The notes beneath the pieces were generated by a model, which saw only the letters and a list, made by a program, of their open reading frames with translations, was not told the DNA's origin and ran no database searches. The translations under genes and the position numbers were made by a program. A stretch of 64,000 nt of DNA from Lentinula raphanica (taxonomy: Eukaryota; Basidiomycota; Agaricomycetes; Agaricales; Omphalotaceae), in assembly GCA_027919835.1 (NCBI GenBank), contig JANVFP010000017.1, positions 1,076,041 to 1,140,040 on the forward strand, in the 5' to 3' direction. Positions 1 to 11,646 of this stretch are shown piece by piece. Position 1 is the stretch's first letter. Each line of letters begins with the position of its first letter.

Positions 1-882
1 CAGCTTTGGCTTCTTCTCGCCTTCAGGCCAATTCTCTAGGATTTCTTTCAACGATGACGAGCGAATCCCTTGTGAGTCTGTGGGTACTTCTGTGTACATC
101 GAAGGTGGATAGGACCAGTTGATGAGCGAATGAAGATTATCCCAACGATGTACGGACCGATTTGTTTGCAATCCATGTGCTTGAATATCGGAATGACTCC
201 TGCATAAACAGGTGATTCAACGAGAATGCAATCGCCTGGGTCGATCAGCGCCGTCGCTGACTAGACAAGATTCGAGGCAGGTCATACTCTCATTTGAAGA
301 TGAAAGTACCTTAGAAATCAGATCCTGCGACCCAGAACCCATACTAACTCTCCAACCTTCTTCTCCTGCTCCAGATGAATTCATACCATGTTTCCTTCCA
401 TGCGCAATCTCCTGCAGAGTTGTGATCCACTTCAACAAATCCGGTATCCCAGCCGTATCGCTGTATTGAAGTCCTGGAGAAAGTTGATCCTGAGGGATCG
501 TGATAGTCGTGTCACTGCCATCTGTCTGTAGAGGATCTTTGACAGTAAAGGATAGAGATGTGAAAGGGAATGTAGACGGTTCAGGTTTCCCGGCGAGGAG
601 GGAGATGACACCCGGCTTTTTTTCGAGAGGATAGAGACCACGAACTAGTAGAGTTTCAAGGGGTGAGATATGTCAGATTAGCTCGTTGATGGAAGAAGAT
701 TAGGACATACTTGGACTAGGTTTTTGCTGCTTTCCTTTTTCCGATAGAAACTTATTGTAGAAGTTCGCTGGAAGAGCTTTGATTTTGATATTTCCGTTCA
801 ACGTCGTCCTCGGAGATCCAGAATCATGGGAGTGTTCGGGAATGAGCGGTATACCATCGCTATGCGTTATCTGCGTGGTCAT
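1..882 (-). CDS. PLP-dependent aminotransferase, Aro8/kynurenine-aminotransferase type (5' part, runs off the left edge)
   Basis: Predicted exons (minus strand): 882-711, 644-310, 260-158 and 89-1, continuing beyond the window. The spliced frame reads IRGLYPLEKKPGVISL, then a glycine/proline pattern around PSTFPF, then SMGSGSQDLISK, then DPGDCILVESPVYAG, then EVPTDSQGIR. These are in the order and spacing of class I/II fold-type I aminotransferases of the aromatic amino acid/2-aminoadipate group (Aro8, KAT II). Such enzymes transfer an amino group between aromatic amino acids and 2-oxo acids using PLP. The catalytic lysine lies in the missing C-terminal half, so activity cannot be judged. Introns are 66, 49 and 68 bp with GT-AG ends; the third uses GTCCGT. 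It is divergently arranged with the GH16 gene, with 437 bp between start codons. Family assignment is firm; substrate is inference. Confidence 0.85.
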
Positions 883-1319
883 CGTCGAAATAGCTTCCTA
901 GTCGTGGATATTGATTGAGTGAAAAATTGCTGCCACGGGGCAGAGAAACAGAAGTTCTGTCGCAACAATCGTATAGAGTTCCTTGAATAAGAGTTGGATT
1001 TCCCGGCGCCTATGTATTTGTATATTAGACGCCCTTCTGAGCACGCTTGTCCTTTTGCACTTTCATTGAACTTATCCCTGGACGCTCCTGGACGTTGCTC
1101 AACGTTGAATGAAGTCTATGCTCACTGAAAAATCAACACAGCTGTTTGATGCTGACAGTGATATAGGGTAACAACCTCGATCTATTATGATCGATCACGT
1201 AGGTCCAGATTTTCGCTGGTTGAAACCAACCTTTCAACTTTTCATCTTCAAGTACGACCACCACCTCGTTGCCCTCAAGGCGACTTCTTTTCTTGTCACT
1301 GACACCTGTCGACTACTTC

Positions 1320-2522
1320 ATGAACATGTCAAGGCTTCCCTACAACCACTACTCTTTCTTTTTATACCTCTTCACATTACTCTCGTTTGGGTTTTGCTCG
1401 CCGCGTCCTGCGACGAGTCCTCGTTACACAGCAGGTCCTCTTCAAGTGAGATCTTCCTCTAACCACAACTCAGAACACACTGTACCCTCTCTAAACTCTG
1501 CACACTCCCTACATGGACGTGATAACCCTCGCCATTGCCAACCTTTCCACACAAGCTTTTCCGATCCATCTGCGGTTGCGGACAGTAATGCTGATCCATC
1601 AAACTCGCCATTCGTCGCGCTTTCTCCTCCAGAGACGTACGCTATTACTGAGAATGGCTTGGAGATGTATCTTCGAAGACCTAAAGGCGAGGTACATAGC
1701 GCGAACGGGATGAATGACAACCTAGGCGAGGCTGCCACAATCAATTCTACTTTCTCCATGTAGGTTTGCTCTCTCGTTTCTGCTGATTTCTGCATGGCGG
1801 TTTCGAACTTGCTCATCAGGGTCTGTGTTACCAGTCAGCTAACCGAACTCGATCTTTAGGAATAGTGGGAAAGTTACCTATGAAGTATCCTGCGATTTCG
1901 TGCCCGGTGTAGTTTGCGCTTTCATTCTGATTGATTCCGTAGAAGGTAGTACTTTTCCCTCCTTCTTCGTTGTGGTCTAATCTCCATCGTCGATCGCTGA
2001 CGCTCTTTACTCTCTAGCCTCCGATGGCGAAATGCACCTCGACGAAATCGACGTTGAGCTCGTTGGATCAGGATCTGCCCGCTGGCAAACAAACATCTTC
2101 AAACCTTCCAACGCTGATCCAGATCCCCATTATGGACATTACGATACTAAAGAACAATATCCACAAAACCCGTCCTACACATCGCTTCACAATTATTCCA
2201 TCTCGTGGGATTCGGACAAGATTGTCTGGGGAGTAGATGGGCAGGACACGCGGACCATGCGGAAAGGTTAGCGGTTTGCGCGTTCTTTCGAGATCATTAC
2301 TTGTTCTTTGTCGTTGACGTTAATCTATCATCTCTAGAGGATACGTATATCAATGGTGCCCCTCATTTTCCTGGAGAAACGGACTCTCTTCGTCTGCAGT
2401 TGGGTATTTGGGACGGCAGTGGCGCAGAGGGAACCTCAAGCTGGGCTGGTGGTCCTGTGAATTGGGATAATGCCCCTCAGAAGATTGTAGCTACTGTTCG
2501 CAGTGTTTCGGTTGAATGTTAA
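1320..2522 (+). CDS. Secreted GH16-family glycoside hydrolase/transglycosylase (concanavalin A-like fold)
   Basis: Exons 1320-1759, 1860-1945, 2018-2266 and 2338-2522 join to a 319-residue protein; the total of 960 bp is in frame. The ATG at 1320 is chosen because it is followed at once by a hydrophobic signal peptide (FFLYLFTLLSFGFC) and a processing-like site. An upstream in-frame ATG at 1269 would only add an unlikely leader. The catalytic GH16 signature DEIDVE is at about residues 184-189, with Glu185 as expected nucleophile, Asp187 as assistant and Glu189 as acid/base. The C-terminal part (FPGETDSLRLQLGIWDGSG) matches the Crh-like/fungal GH16 layout for cell-wall chitin or glucan remodelling. 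The serine-rich N-terminal stretch of about 90 residues has no recognised domain. Exact substrate (chitin-glucan transfer versus beta-1,3-glucan hydrolysis) cannot be decided from sequence alone. Confidence 0.88.
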
Positions 2523-3017
2523 ACGATGGACGTGAGGGATTCAAGTATAGACTAGGTTACTCGATTCAATCATAATGGCCCGGGTTCACTCAAAGTATGA
2601 CTATGTAAACACCATGATGGAGCCTGCTCTGAATGGACCACAGGGTCTGGACTATGAGATAGACCCGTGTCCTCTCGAGTCTCATGTGTATGCAAATCAG
2701 TGACGACGACATACAGAGTTCTTCTCCTTGCGAGCGGTAAAGAACAGGACTCGCCCAGCAGTTCTATTTTTGGTCATCTGGGTTGGCTGGTTGGAACTTG
2801 GATTGACGAAGTTTGAGCAGGTAGTAAAAGAGGAAATGAAGAGCAAGGTAGGTAAAGTGAGGAAAATTACCGGCTTGAGTTATTTCGAGTCATCAGGCCG
2901 CGCGGATCCAGCTGTGTCTACATAGGTCTACATAGTCTGCGCCGGGTTGTGTTCCCGAATGTATCCACGATGCCACTGAGGGCTCTCGGAAAGCTACGCT
3001 CTTCTCTATGATAGTCT
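2523..3017. other. Intergenic, convergent 3' ends
   Basis: This gap of about 495 bp lies between the tail-to-tail GH16 gene and the next minus-strand gene. It should contain both 3' untranslated regions. The short open frame at 2728-2925 has no recognisable motif. I see no other element. Confidence 0.5.
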
Positions 3018-3948
3018 CTACGGGGACCTGAGGTGTATTTTGTTATGAATAAAAATAGGGGTCATCAAATCAAACGCATGGTTGATTTCATCCTCAGTCA
3101 GTAATTTTCTTTTTTCCCGCTCATCCGCTTTGAGCTTCTCCATCTCTTTCTTAAACATCTCCGTGTTCTCTACTCTCAGCATCTCCTTGACTCGGACATT
3201 CCACTGATCAATCTCCCCTTTCTCGATAAGACCTTTCTCCCAAAGAAGTTGCATGATGCTGTCGGGAACTTGGAACGGCCCTCGAATAGGCAACGAAGCT
3301 ATGAGAGACTCTAGTTGTTTCAACCCGTCTTGCCACGTTGGGGGCGACTGGTTTGAAAGACGGACCAATTTTTCCTTGTCAAGCGTAGCTATCGTCTCGT
3401 AGTAGTTATTCAAGGGCCTCGATTTGGCAGGTCGGTGCAGAGATTCCATATGAGAATACCGTTCCCTTATCCATGGCCAGTCCTCCCATGAGTCCACAAG
3501 CGCCGCATTACAGAGCATGGCTGCACTGAATCCGAATGATCCAGTGGAACCAAAGTAGATTCTCCACTGGTCTGAGGGCAGAACGGGCTCGTCCTTGAGT
3601 TTGAGGTCTTCACTCCACCCATATCCGAGCTTTCGAGAGCGAATAAGATAAACTCCCACAGACGGACCAGCTGTGAACACGAGTGTCATTGGCGAATTCT
3701 GTTAGAATACATGGTTATTTCAACAACTCACTGGCACTGTCGGGCTCTATGGGTTGAATATCCTGAGAAGTACCAGATTTCTGAACACGACTCTTGCCAG
3801 CACGATCATGACCATCACCGTGACGATAATCTTGGTCGCTGGCAGGGAAAGGTAGGGGGCTGCTCATGACATGGAGTATGAGCAAGCTGGAGGTGAGAAG
3901 GAGGAGAATGAGGAACCGCAATGGATACGGTCTGTCGTTGGATGCCAT
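3018..3948 (-). CDS. Uncharacterised protein with an N-terminal membrane anchor
   Basis: Two exons, 3948-3732 and 3670-3018, give 289 residues with an in-frame total of 870 bp. The 61-bp intron starts GTGAGT. The acceptor at 3671/3670 was preferred over a nearer AG because only it keeps the downstream frame. Residues about 11-27 (FLILLLLTSSLLILHV) form a single hydrophobic segment, so the protein is either secreted or a type II membrane protein. A low-complexity charged linker follows. The remaining 210 residues are rich in W, K and E, with a glycine-serine patch (FGSTGSFGFSAA) and a lysine/glutamate-rich, probably helical C-terminus. I do not recognise a family. It faces the carboxylesterase gene across about 0.9 kb. 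Confidence 0.65.
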
Positions 3949-4870
3949 GATTGTGATATTTTAGTATTCGAGTGAGAAATGAGAATTATATCCAAATGTA
4001 TGGACGTTGTTGATCCCGAGATTTAACACTAGAGGGAAAGCCAACTTGTCAGTCAACCGGTCAAAGGTCATGGCTCAGTGCAGACAGCTCACAGATGAGT
4101 GGAAATCGGCTCGATTTTCAGTGGGGTGAAGTCCCTGAATTCGACCAACGTGTTGTATACGCGCAAGAGGAGAAGGGTCGGAAATGTTCAAGTTGTCTGG
4201 TAGGCCAACAAATGGAAAACCAGCGAAGGCACTACGTGTTTTATTCGAATGGACGGTTTGTGTCTGAAAAAGTGATGCGGGACTGTCATGGTTTGGAAAC
4301 TGCACGTATAAGGCAACTATATGTAACATACCTGCGAAAGATAGATCGACCGGCGAGTCTATCTTCAAGTACCCAAGTTGACAGTTTTCAGCACGTCGTA
4401 GTTACTAGTAAAGAAATGTGCTGGGGTAGAGTTAGGGAGTTAAATCGACTCTTGGCCGGGGCCCACCTTTTGGGCAAAAATCCCTCCGGACGCCTTGATA
4501 AGGACTGATAGTGCTGTGTTCTGAATTGGCTCTTATTGGCTTCCCGGCGCTACAGCCTCCAACGGTGCATATGAGACGGAGGGTTTAACGAGGAAAGAAG
4601 CATATTGTCTGGCAAGCAAGGGTATTGTCGAAATGCAGAAAGAATGGAGCTGATAAGTAACATTATATGATTGCGTACAATACTGAACCAACGACCCAGC
4701 AGTTTGGACGTTAAGGCCTAACCAAAAGAATTATGATATGATGGAAGTTGGAACTGTGAAAAGAGTGAAGATGATTAAAAACAGAGTCCAAATGTTTTGA
4801 CAATCCGATTCGCCGTCCGACTACATTGTCCGTTCAACCTGATACACAAGAGGTCGGAAGAACTACGAGC
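3949..4870. other. Intergenic region without a supported gene
   Basis: About 920 bp between two minus-strand genes. Open frames on both strands (plus 4095-4508, minus 4075-4368) overlap each other, lack domains and lack convincing splice partners, so no gene is called. The region presumably holds the promoter of the downstream gene and the 3' end of the carboxylesterase. Confidence 0.45.
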
Positions 4871-7402
4871 CTACGAGTGATGTCCACTCATACATATGAT
4901 GCCCTTTGGACAGGTTGAAGTCGAGCTTGCCGTGGCTGTCGTCATGCTGCTGCTTGTAGTCGTAACGCTTGCAGTGGGCGTAGGGGATACCAGGAACTGG
5001 TCTGCCACAGATTGTATGTAGCTAGTCAAGGGGTTCATTATCATGAGACTGTGTCGATGGGCGGAGGAACTCACTCGATCTGTTCCTTTCGGAAATTATC
5101 CACAATCAGTTTTGTTGAGTTTGAAGACATGTACAGCGACTTTTTGAGGGCACCGTACTGTGTCCATAATGGCGCACCAACGGTGAGGGCAGCGAGGTTT
5201 GGGTTGAGGTGGGTGGCAAAAGAAAGCCTGTGTCAACGATATTATTATTAAGTCTTGATACGGGTTTGTATTTTTGTAGAGTACATACCAATAAGCAACA
5301 GTCTGTTCGGCCAAAGCGAAATCGGGACTTGTGGAGGGAAGTTCCAGGAAGACGAAGAAGACATCGCTGGCATGGAATACTAGTAACCAGTAGGCAAAGT
5401 GTTATTAGATCTTGCGATAGACGAAACAAACGGGACATACCTCCGGTCCACTCTGGGACAGATGGAAGAGTTTGAGCAAATTCGTAACACCAAGCAGTCA
5501 TCCCTTTAGACTCAGCAACTCCCAACCAGTTCCTTCTTGGTGCATGGAAATGAATGTCTTGGAACGATAAATCAGGATGTAATTTGATTGAAATTAGAAA
5601 AACATGCCACTTACCTCCATACGTCGAAGCACCCCTCTTGAACTGTTCCCCAAAGAAGCTTACGTTTCCTGTTCCGTAGGGAGAGCCGAGAGCCTCTACG
5701 TCCGGATAAAGCCTCTCGAGCTGAGTCAACGTCGTTTGGTTCGTGATGAACGGCGCGTTGCGACCGACGTAGTCCAGACCCAGCCAAGTGATATAATCGT
5801 CTGTGGTGTTAAGGGCTTGGGGTTGGACGAATACGGTTCCTTCGTCTTGAACGTCGCCTACGATGAATGGTTTGTTGGCACTGCAAAAAATGAAGGCTGA
5901 GTTTGAGACTCCTCTAGAAGATGTCTCACTTACATTTTCCCTTGAGCGGTCAAAACAGCAGGACTATCGGGAATGATCTCGCCATCGATAGCTGCGGCCC
6001 AGGGCTAATAGGGCAAACTCAATATCGTTGTGATGATTGCAGAAAAAGGGACTCACTCTGGCGCTATATGAATTCGGGTCACTCGCAATCGAGTTGGCTG
6101 CGTCGGCGAGAACGGATTCATCGACAGTTTGAAGGCAAGAGAATGTATCCGACGAGTTGTTGCAGCCTGCGAGGTTGACGAGGGCATCATACACAAATTG
6201 GCTGGCTGAAGCATCGAGGACCGGGACAGAGGTTGATACACCGGATTCGAGGATCTGGATACAGAGATTAGTCTGATAATTGCAAGATGAATCTCATAGA
6301 AAAGAACATACTGCAGCACGGAAGAGGTTGGTATCTTCGGTCAAGAAATGATATGCGATCGACATCCTGGATAGGGAATCGGGTGAGGGGAAAGTTCAAC
6401 GACAGAAAAGACTGAGGCAGGACGTACGACCCAGACGATTGTCCAAAGACAGTCACTTTGTCTTTATCTCCTCCGAAATGCTCGATATAATTTTGAACCC
6501 ATGTCATAGCATCCCTTTGGTCGTATAAGCCCAGATTGAGAGCGCCGTTGTCCTCTGCTTCTTTTCCGCCCCTAACAAACAAGTATTTTCAGTTCCCCAT
6601 ATACCCCAACGATGAAAAACCATCTCTCACAGGAAACCCCAAAGCGCAAGCCGGTAGTTGATTATGACCTGCACAGTTGAGACGGATCAAACTTCGAAAG
6701 GCCTATGCACACAGCTTCTCGAAACATACGGTAATGACAGGAAGTTCCTGGACGAAACGAAAGAAGGTTTAGCACAGGATGATTCTCAAACCGTGTGGTA
6801 TGCGATACATACCATTTTGGATGACGCAGCCACAATTCCGGTGCCCGGATAAGAGAATGAGGCACCTTGGATATATCCTCCACCATAGATCCAGAGCATT
6901 ACCGGTAATTTTGAGGCGCTAGTGGTGTTGTGGGGTCTATAGATATCGAGGAATGTACAATCTTCTCCAAAACCGTATTCTGCAAATACGAAATTGAGTA
7001 AAGGGTCATAAAAAACCTTGTTGGGCTTATCAAGACAAGCTCACCTCCGTAATTTGTTGTTGTGAGTGAGCTCTGTCGTGCACAAGGATTGATTTTGTTG
7101 ATGAGGACCGTGATCGACACAGATGAACAGCTCAAACTCACCGAGCTAACTGTAACCTGCGGGCAAGCAACACCAGGTGCAGTCGCATTTACGACTGTAG
7201 CATTATCTCGATCATACGAAGGGGCGACAGTCCTCTTGAATCGCTCCGCCGTCCCATAACTGATCCCACGGAATGTGTCCACACCCAAAGTCGAATTGTA
7301 CGTTCCTACGAAAGAAGTTTTGTTGATGGTGACATTGACAAGGCTGACTTGAGCGTAGGCGGAACCGAGGGCCGACAAAGCGGCGAGTAACGGAAGGAAC
7401 AT
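4871..7402 (-). CDS. Secreted type-B carboxylesterase/lipase (alpha/beta-hydrolase)
   Basis: Thirteen predicted exons: 7402-7157, 7072-7045, 6979-6813, 6668-6631, 6571-6428, 6366-6312, 6254-6057, 6004-5934, 5880-5615, 5557-5441, 5379-5289, 5227-5075, 5021-4871. The total of 1,725 bp is in frame and gives 574 residues, normal for the family. The product starts with a signal peptide ([17 protein letters not shown]). It shows the carboxylesterase landmarks in order: [22 protein letters not shown], the oxyanion-hole loop [10 protein letters not shown], the nucleophile elbow FGQSSGS (Ser about 205), an acidic residue in DVQDEGTVF (Glu about 329), and the histidine loop VFHASDV (His about 446). Several NxT/S sites suggest N-glycosylation. 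The last 40 residues are a Ser/Thr-rich tail, probably O-glycosylated. It hydrolyses ester substrates outside the cell; the natural substrate is unknown. Two exons are very short (28 and 38 bp). Confidence 0.9.
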
Positions 7403-8552
7403 GACGCCTACAAACGAGGGACACTGGAGAAGATAAGTTTGTAGGGAGGGGGGAGGAAGTGAAAAAGGGTGAAAGGGAAACTAGCGTTGCCTGTTTTATA
7501 GCGCGTGTAGCACCCGGTGTCACCAGATGAGAGAGGAAAAAAAGTTCCGCCCACGTTCCATGTCCGATAGTTGATTGTCCGACGGAAGGAAGTGCAATTG
7601 AGAACGACACGAAACACAAAACAGTCACATCAGTCACGAATGGGTGACTGACGTGATGCGGTCCGTGCTATCGCGTACGCGACTCGTGTTCCGACGACGG
7701 GAGCAAACGAGTCGGCGTACGAACGGGTGATCGACGGCGATGGGAACGACGGAAACCGATCATTCGAGCTTGCACGAATGAATGTGTCGCGTCGCGTCAA
7801 GCGTGCAACTCTGAAGCAACTCTGAAGCAAGAGGTGGAAAAGCGAGACTGGTACATGTAGTAGAATAGAAGTTTGAATAGAGAACATAGTACAGTATTAT
7901 GCAAAGTTAGTGGAACAATCAAAGCTGGAAACTCACAAACTGAGATGGATCGGTAGTGTTCGAGCCATTTAAGGTGAGTAGAGAAAAGGAGATGACAGTA
8001 CAGAAAGAGTTGGGAGCTTGTATCAGAGTCTAACCTAGTCTAACACGCTTTTGAACGCTTTTGATTCATTACGGTACATGATTATGTGACTTTTATGTCA
8101 TTGTAAACGTATGTCGGCAACCCTCATTTCCAAGGATTCGTCTTGCTGTCAGCCATGAATCGTGTTTCGTAGCCCATACACAACGACCCAGCAAGATCTC
8201 CCTGCCAAAAAAAACACGAAGTTTTGCTCCCAGGTAGGAAAGACGATTCAAATGAAGCGCTGGCAGGGAAGCGCTCACTCACGCCCTCCAGGTCTCCCTC
8301 AACTCCCTCTGCATCGCGTACTTTTCTCTTCCCGACGGCTTCATGTCCACTCTTGCCACTACACCGCACACCATACATATCTCAGCTTGGCCAGGCAGGA
8401 ACATTTATGCACTCCTTCAAGTTGTCGTACTCGGAAGCACTGGTAATCTCCAGGTAAGTACATCCACAGTTCCCAATACTATTTGTGTTCTAAATGATCC
8501 CTTCGACTAGCGTCAATAATCCCTCAGCCTTCTACTCGCTTCTCTCGGCTTT

Positions 8553-8765
8553 CTCATACACCCAACTCAACATATTCATTACTCTCGACTCTCTTATGCA
8601 CCCAACTCAACCGACTCCGAGCTGTTCATAACTCTCTTATACGTCCAACTCATCCGACTCGTTATCTTAGCTCTCTTATACACAACTCAACTGACTCGTT
8701 CACTTGGCTGAGAGCTCTCTTATACGCCCAACTCAACCACATACTATATCCGTCCTCTTGCCCGG
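8553..8765 (+). repeat. Degenerate tandem repeat, CTCTTATAC-CCAACTCAAC core
   Basis: Four to five imperfect units of about 45-60 bp each contain a version of CTCTTATRC(A/G)YCCAACTCA followed by CCGACTC or a variant. Copies begin near 8,553, 8,593, 8,633, 8,675 and 8,714. Units differ by substitutions and small indels, so this is an old, decaying array. It seems non-coding. Confidence 0.6.
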
Positions 8766-8833
8766 TGGGCTCCTAAGGTTGCGTCTCGACTCTGGCAATC
8801 TTCCTCCTTCTGGTTCTATAATACGACTCTCGA

Positions 8834-9017
8834 CTCTCGTGCTAGGGTCAGGTGGCAACCTTATGACAACCTTCCTCCTTCTGGTTCTACTCCTCCGAGT
8901 CCCTCAGCTCCCTACTCCCTCTCAACTCTCGTGCTAGGGTCAGGTGGCAACCTTATGACAACCTTCCTCCTTCTGGTTCTACTCATCCGAGTCCCTCAGC
9001 TCCCTCCTCATCTAAAT
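8834..9017 (+). repeat. Near-perfect 92-bp tandem duplication
   Basis: The sequence from CTCTCGTGCTAGGGTCAGGT at about 8,834 recurs at about 8,926 with only a few differences. The landmark GCTAGGG occurs at 8,841 and 8,933, giving a 92-bp period. A partial third unit (CTTCCTCCTTCTGGTTCT) lies just upstream at about 8,800. High identity implies a recent duplication. Confidence 0.8.
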
Positions 9018-9271
9018 CTCCTTCATCACACTGTGCTATGTTGGCGTATGTCTCCCTTTTTCCTCCTGTCTACACCCAGCTCACAAATTCCTGCTCTGCA
9101 GCCAAACCAAACAAATTCCCACATTCAACACTACAGCCCCCGAACGGCAAGCGAGAATTGGAGCCTATGTTACACCTGCGGCAGTGAGCAGTACTCGAGC
9201 GTATTGAAGGACTGATTCCGATATAAGTATACATAATACATTGATTTCAAGTTCATTAACGTGCGCCCAAA

Positions 9272-11198
9272 TTATTCACTTTCTGTGAGCTCTATAACAG
9301 AGTCTTCACTGTCGCTATCGGTGAGCTCGATGACTGGATTCTGTTTTGAGCTACCTGTTGGAGATGTATAAGTGAGCATGAGAAGAATAATATATAGAGA
9401 GACGGACCTGCAAGAGCTGAATGAATCGGCGCCGTTTTCGATACAACTTCAGGATCTATAACCTGTATCAAATAACAGAGTATGTAATGAAGCATATGAG
9501 ACGTCACCGGTACCATTTGAAGCCTTCCGATGAATTGTACCAGGCTGTTTCATGGCCCATGCAAGGATGACAACCGAGACATTGAATCTCCTGCTGTGTT
9601 TCTTCACCTTGGAGTCTGTATGACAATGCCCTGCAAGACCGCAGAGAAAATCGGTGCTGAACTTGACGGAGACCATGTCATGAACATCTTTCCCAATGAG
9701 GGTCAGTTTCTTGTGATTCAGTATTGCGGTTGAATACGTAGGAATGAATTCAGTCCCCTTGCTATCAAGACGGACGTTGCTTTGAAGCGGCTCCAGCTGA
9801 GGTACAAAAAACTCCGAAGTTTCGGGTTTGTATGCAGCTAACTCCTACACCATGCAGACAATGAATGTGGTATAAGCAGTTGAGATGATTTATGGTACAT
9901 ACTGAGCAAAGCATCCGAGTGATGACAGCAGGCCAGAGATCCGTATGAAATTTCTTGATGGTAAGCTCGGAATTCCAACCAAACTGCTCCCGACAAAATC
10001 TTGTTAACCCTATGATATCCGGCAGGGTTGAGGCGAACTGATGAACAAAGGAAGGATTTATCGGCGGCATTACAAAAGCCTCAATGTCGCTCAAGATGCC
10101 GAGAGAAGGGAACTTTGCGTCGCGAAGAATTTGGGCTCTGGTGAAACTAATCGAGCCGAGCTTACCACGGGAATCGGATTCGAGTTCCAAAACCATGTCG
10201 TTGTTCAGTTTTTGGAAAGCAACCGAAAGCAGTGATGGCGCAGTTGAAAAACGATTATAAGCTTCGAGAAGTTCATCGCCGAACCCACACTGCGCGAGGG
10301 AGAATGCAGTCTTCGAGCCAATACCATTGACACCTTGACTAACATCGCTGGGCAGGAGAAGGGCAATCAGCAGAAACCCTCCACGTGAGATTCCTGTAGA
10401 GCACTGAATAGCATCTGAGCGGTAAACATCGACGCTAAGGGCCTTGCTATGCGAGGCGCTGAGTACTGTTAGTATGCTATACATTAGCTCATAAGTAGAT
10501 CGATGCTCACTGAGATGGGTAACGCAGAATACACTCAGCTCCGAAAGGAAAGACATCACTATCCTTCGTTAGGACACTGTCAATTATTCCGTTCTTGTTC
10601 AAATTGGCCAATTCTGCTTCAGCATCACCCGTTGCCTGTAAGTTGAAAACGTCTCAATATAAAAAACCCCAAACAAGAAACCGCAATTTACCGTCCGTGA
10701 AGAATATCCGAACAATTCAATCAATGTTTTTGCATGCTTGTAGTAGTCGGGTTCCCGGTGGATCACCTTCTTACCACGTTTGTATTCTGGACGTCCTGGG
10801 CCATCGAACAAAAACAAGCAGTCTACTCCTGCCTCTGAAAGCTGGCACAAGAATTGCTGTAGCTGAGTAAGAGTTGTATCTGACGTGTGTAGTTGGCGTT
10901 TCCGTTTCTGCATGCCCCTATCAGCTGCATGGAATGTACTAAGTATAATGCTGTATTGAAACAGCAATTCAGACTTTTTTACATCGATACAGATAGTTTT
11001 ACAGCACTAACCTAGCATCAACTCCAATTCGAAGTGCACGAGGAGCCTGCGGGGCTTTGATAAACCCATGCTCTATATTGAAATCCTTGAGTTGATATGC
11101 AGAGGCTGAGCTTTGTAGAAGCTAAAAAATCTAGTTGAGATGATTACAGATGAAAGAAAAGGCTCATGACATACAGGCCAGAGACCCTCAATCCCCAT
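9272..11198 (-). CDS. XPG/Rad2-family structure-specific nuclease, GEN1/Yen1-like
   Basis: Exons 11198-11175, 11121-11012, 10950-10692, 10635-10511, 10458-9903, 9844-9514, 9455-9408 and 9354-9272 total 1,536 bp, in frame, giving 511 residues. The N-terminus MGIEGLWPLLQ is the invariant Rad2-family start. GVDA supplies the first metal-binding aspartate. FLFDGPGRPEYKRGK is the N-region signature. DAEAELANLNKNGIIDSVL and TKDSDVFPFGA form the I-region acidic cluster. QGVNGIGSKTA is the helix-hairpin-helix. These enzymes cut Holliday junctions or flaps during DNA repair in the nucleus. One oddity is LLPSDVSQGV where GEN1 relatives usually have GGDY-like residues. The last exon encodes two acidic-flanked hydrophobic motifs, PVIELTDSDSED and SVIELTESE, which look like SUMO-interacting motifs. 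The placement of the middle C-terminal exons is less certain than the nuclease core. Confidence 0.82.
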
Positions 11199-11646
11199 GT
11201 CGCAAGGAAATATCGAGGTCGAGGTTTAGTTCGGAGATGGGCAAGGGATAGGGGCTAGTGCGGCTCAAGTCATGTGCTGCGGTTTTTGCCATGCCGAGGT
11301 CTCAGTCTGTTGATCCTCTAGCTCTGCTTTTCTCAACCCACCACCACCCACCGCAATTCTTTGTTTCAGCTCTTAGGCAGCAATATTGAGTGTCTACTTA
11401 TAGGTACGCCTTGTTTCTACAGTTATCACCTAGGATATCATCATAGCCTTCCTTTCTGCTTGCTGTACACAAGCCAACGCCCAGCCCCTCATCTAGGCAA
11501 GGCTTGGTACGTGTCTACAGCTTGCGGATTGGTGGTGCTGTGTCTGTACTCTCCTTCTTCATCTTCTTAACTCGAGAATCGCGGAACTCCACGTAATTTC
11601 ACGCGTTTCTTTTCCCTCTTCACAGCCGACGCCAGTGTTTCCTCAA

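Larger units (their letters stand above)
7403..9271. other. Intergenic, repeat-rich spacer
   Basis: This stretch of 1.87 kb separates the divergent upstream side of the carboxylesterase from the 3' end of the nuclease gene. The first 500 bp should carry the esterase promoter. From about 8,550 on, the plus strand is built of pyrimidine-rich degenerate repeats, listed separately. Short frames here lack motifs and mainly reflect those repeats. Confidence 0.5.

Noticed and set aside
4075..4508. Overlapping frames on both strands, up to 137 residues
   Set aside because: No domain, no splice partner, mutually overlapping.
7212..7887. Minus-strand frames upstream of the carboxylesterase start
   Set aside because: They overlap the first exon in another frame or lie in its promoter; codon pattern and content look random.
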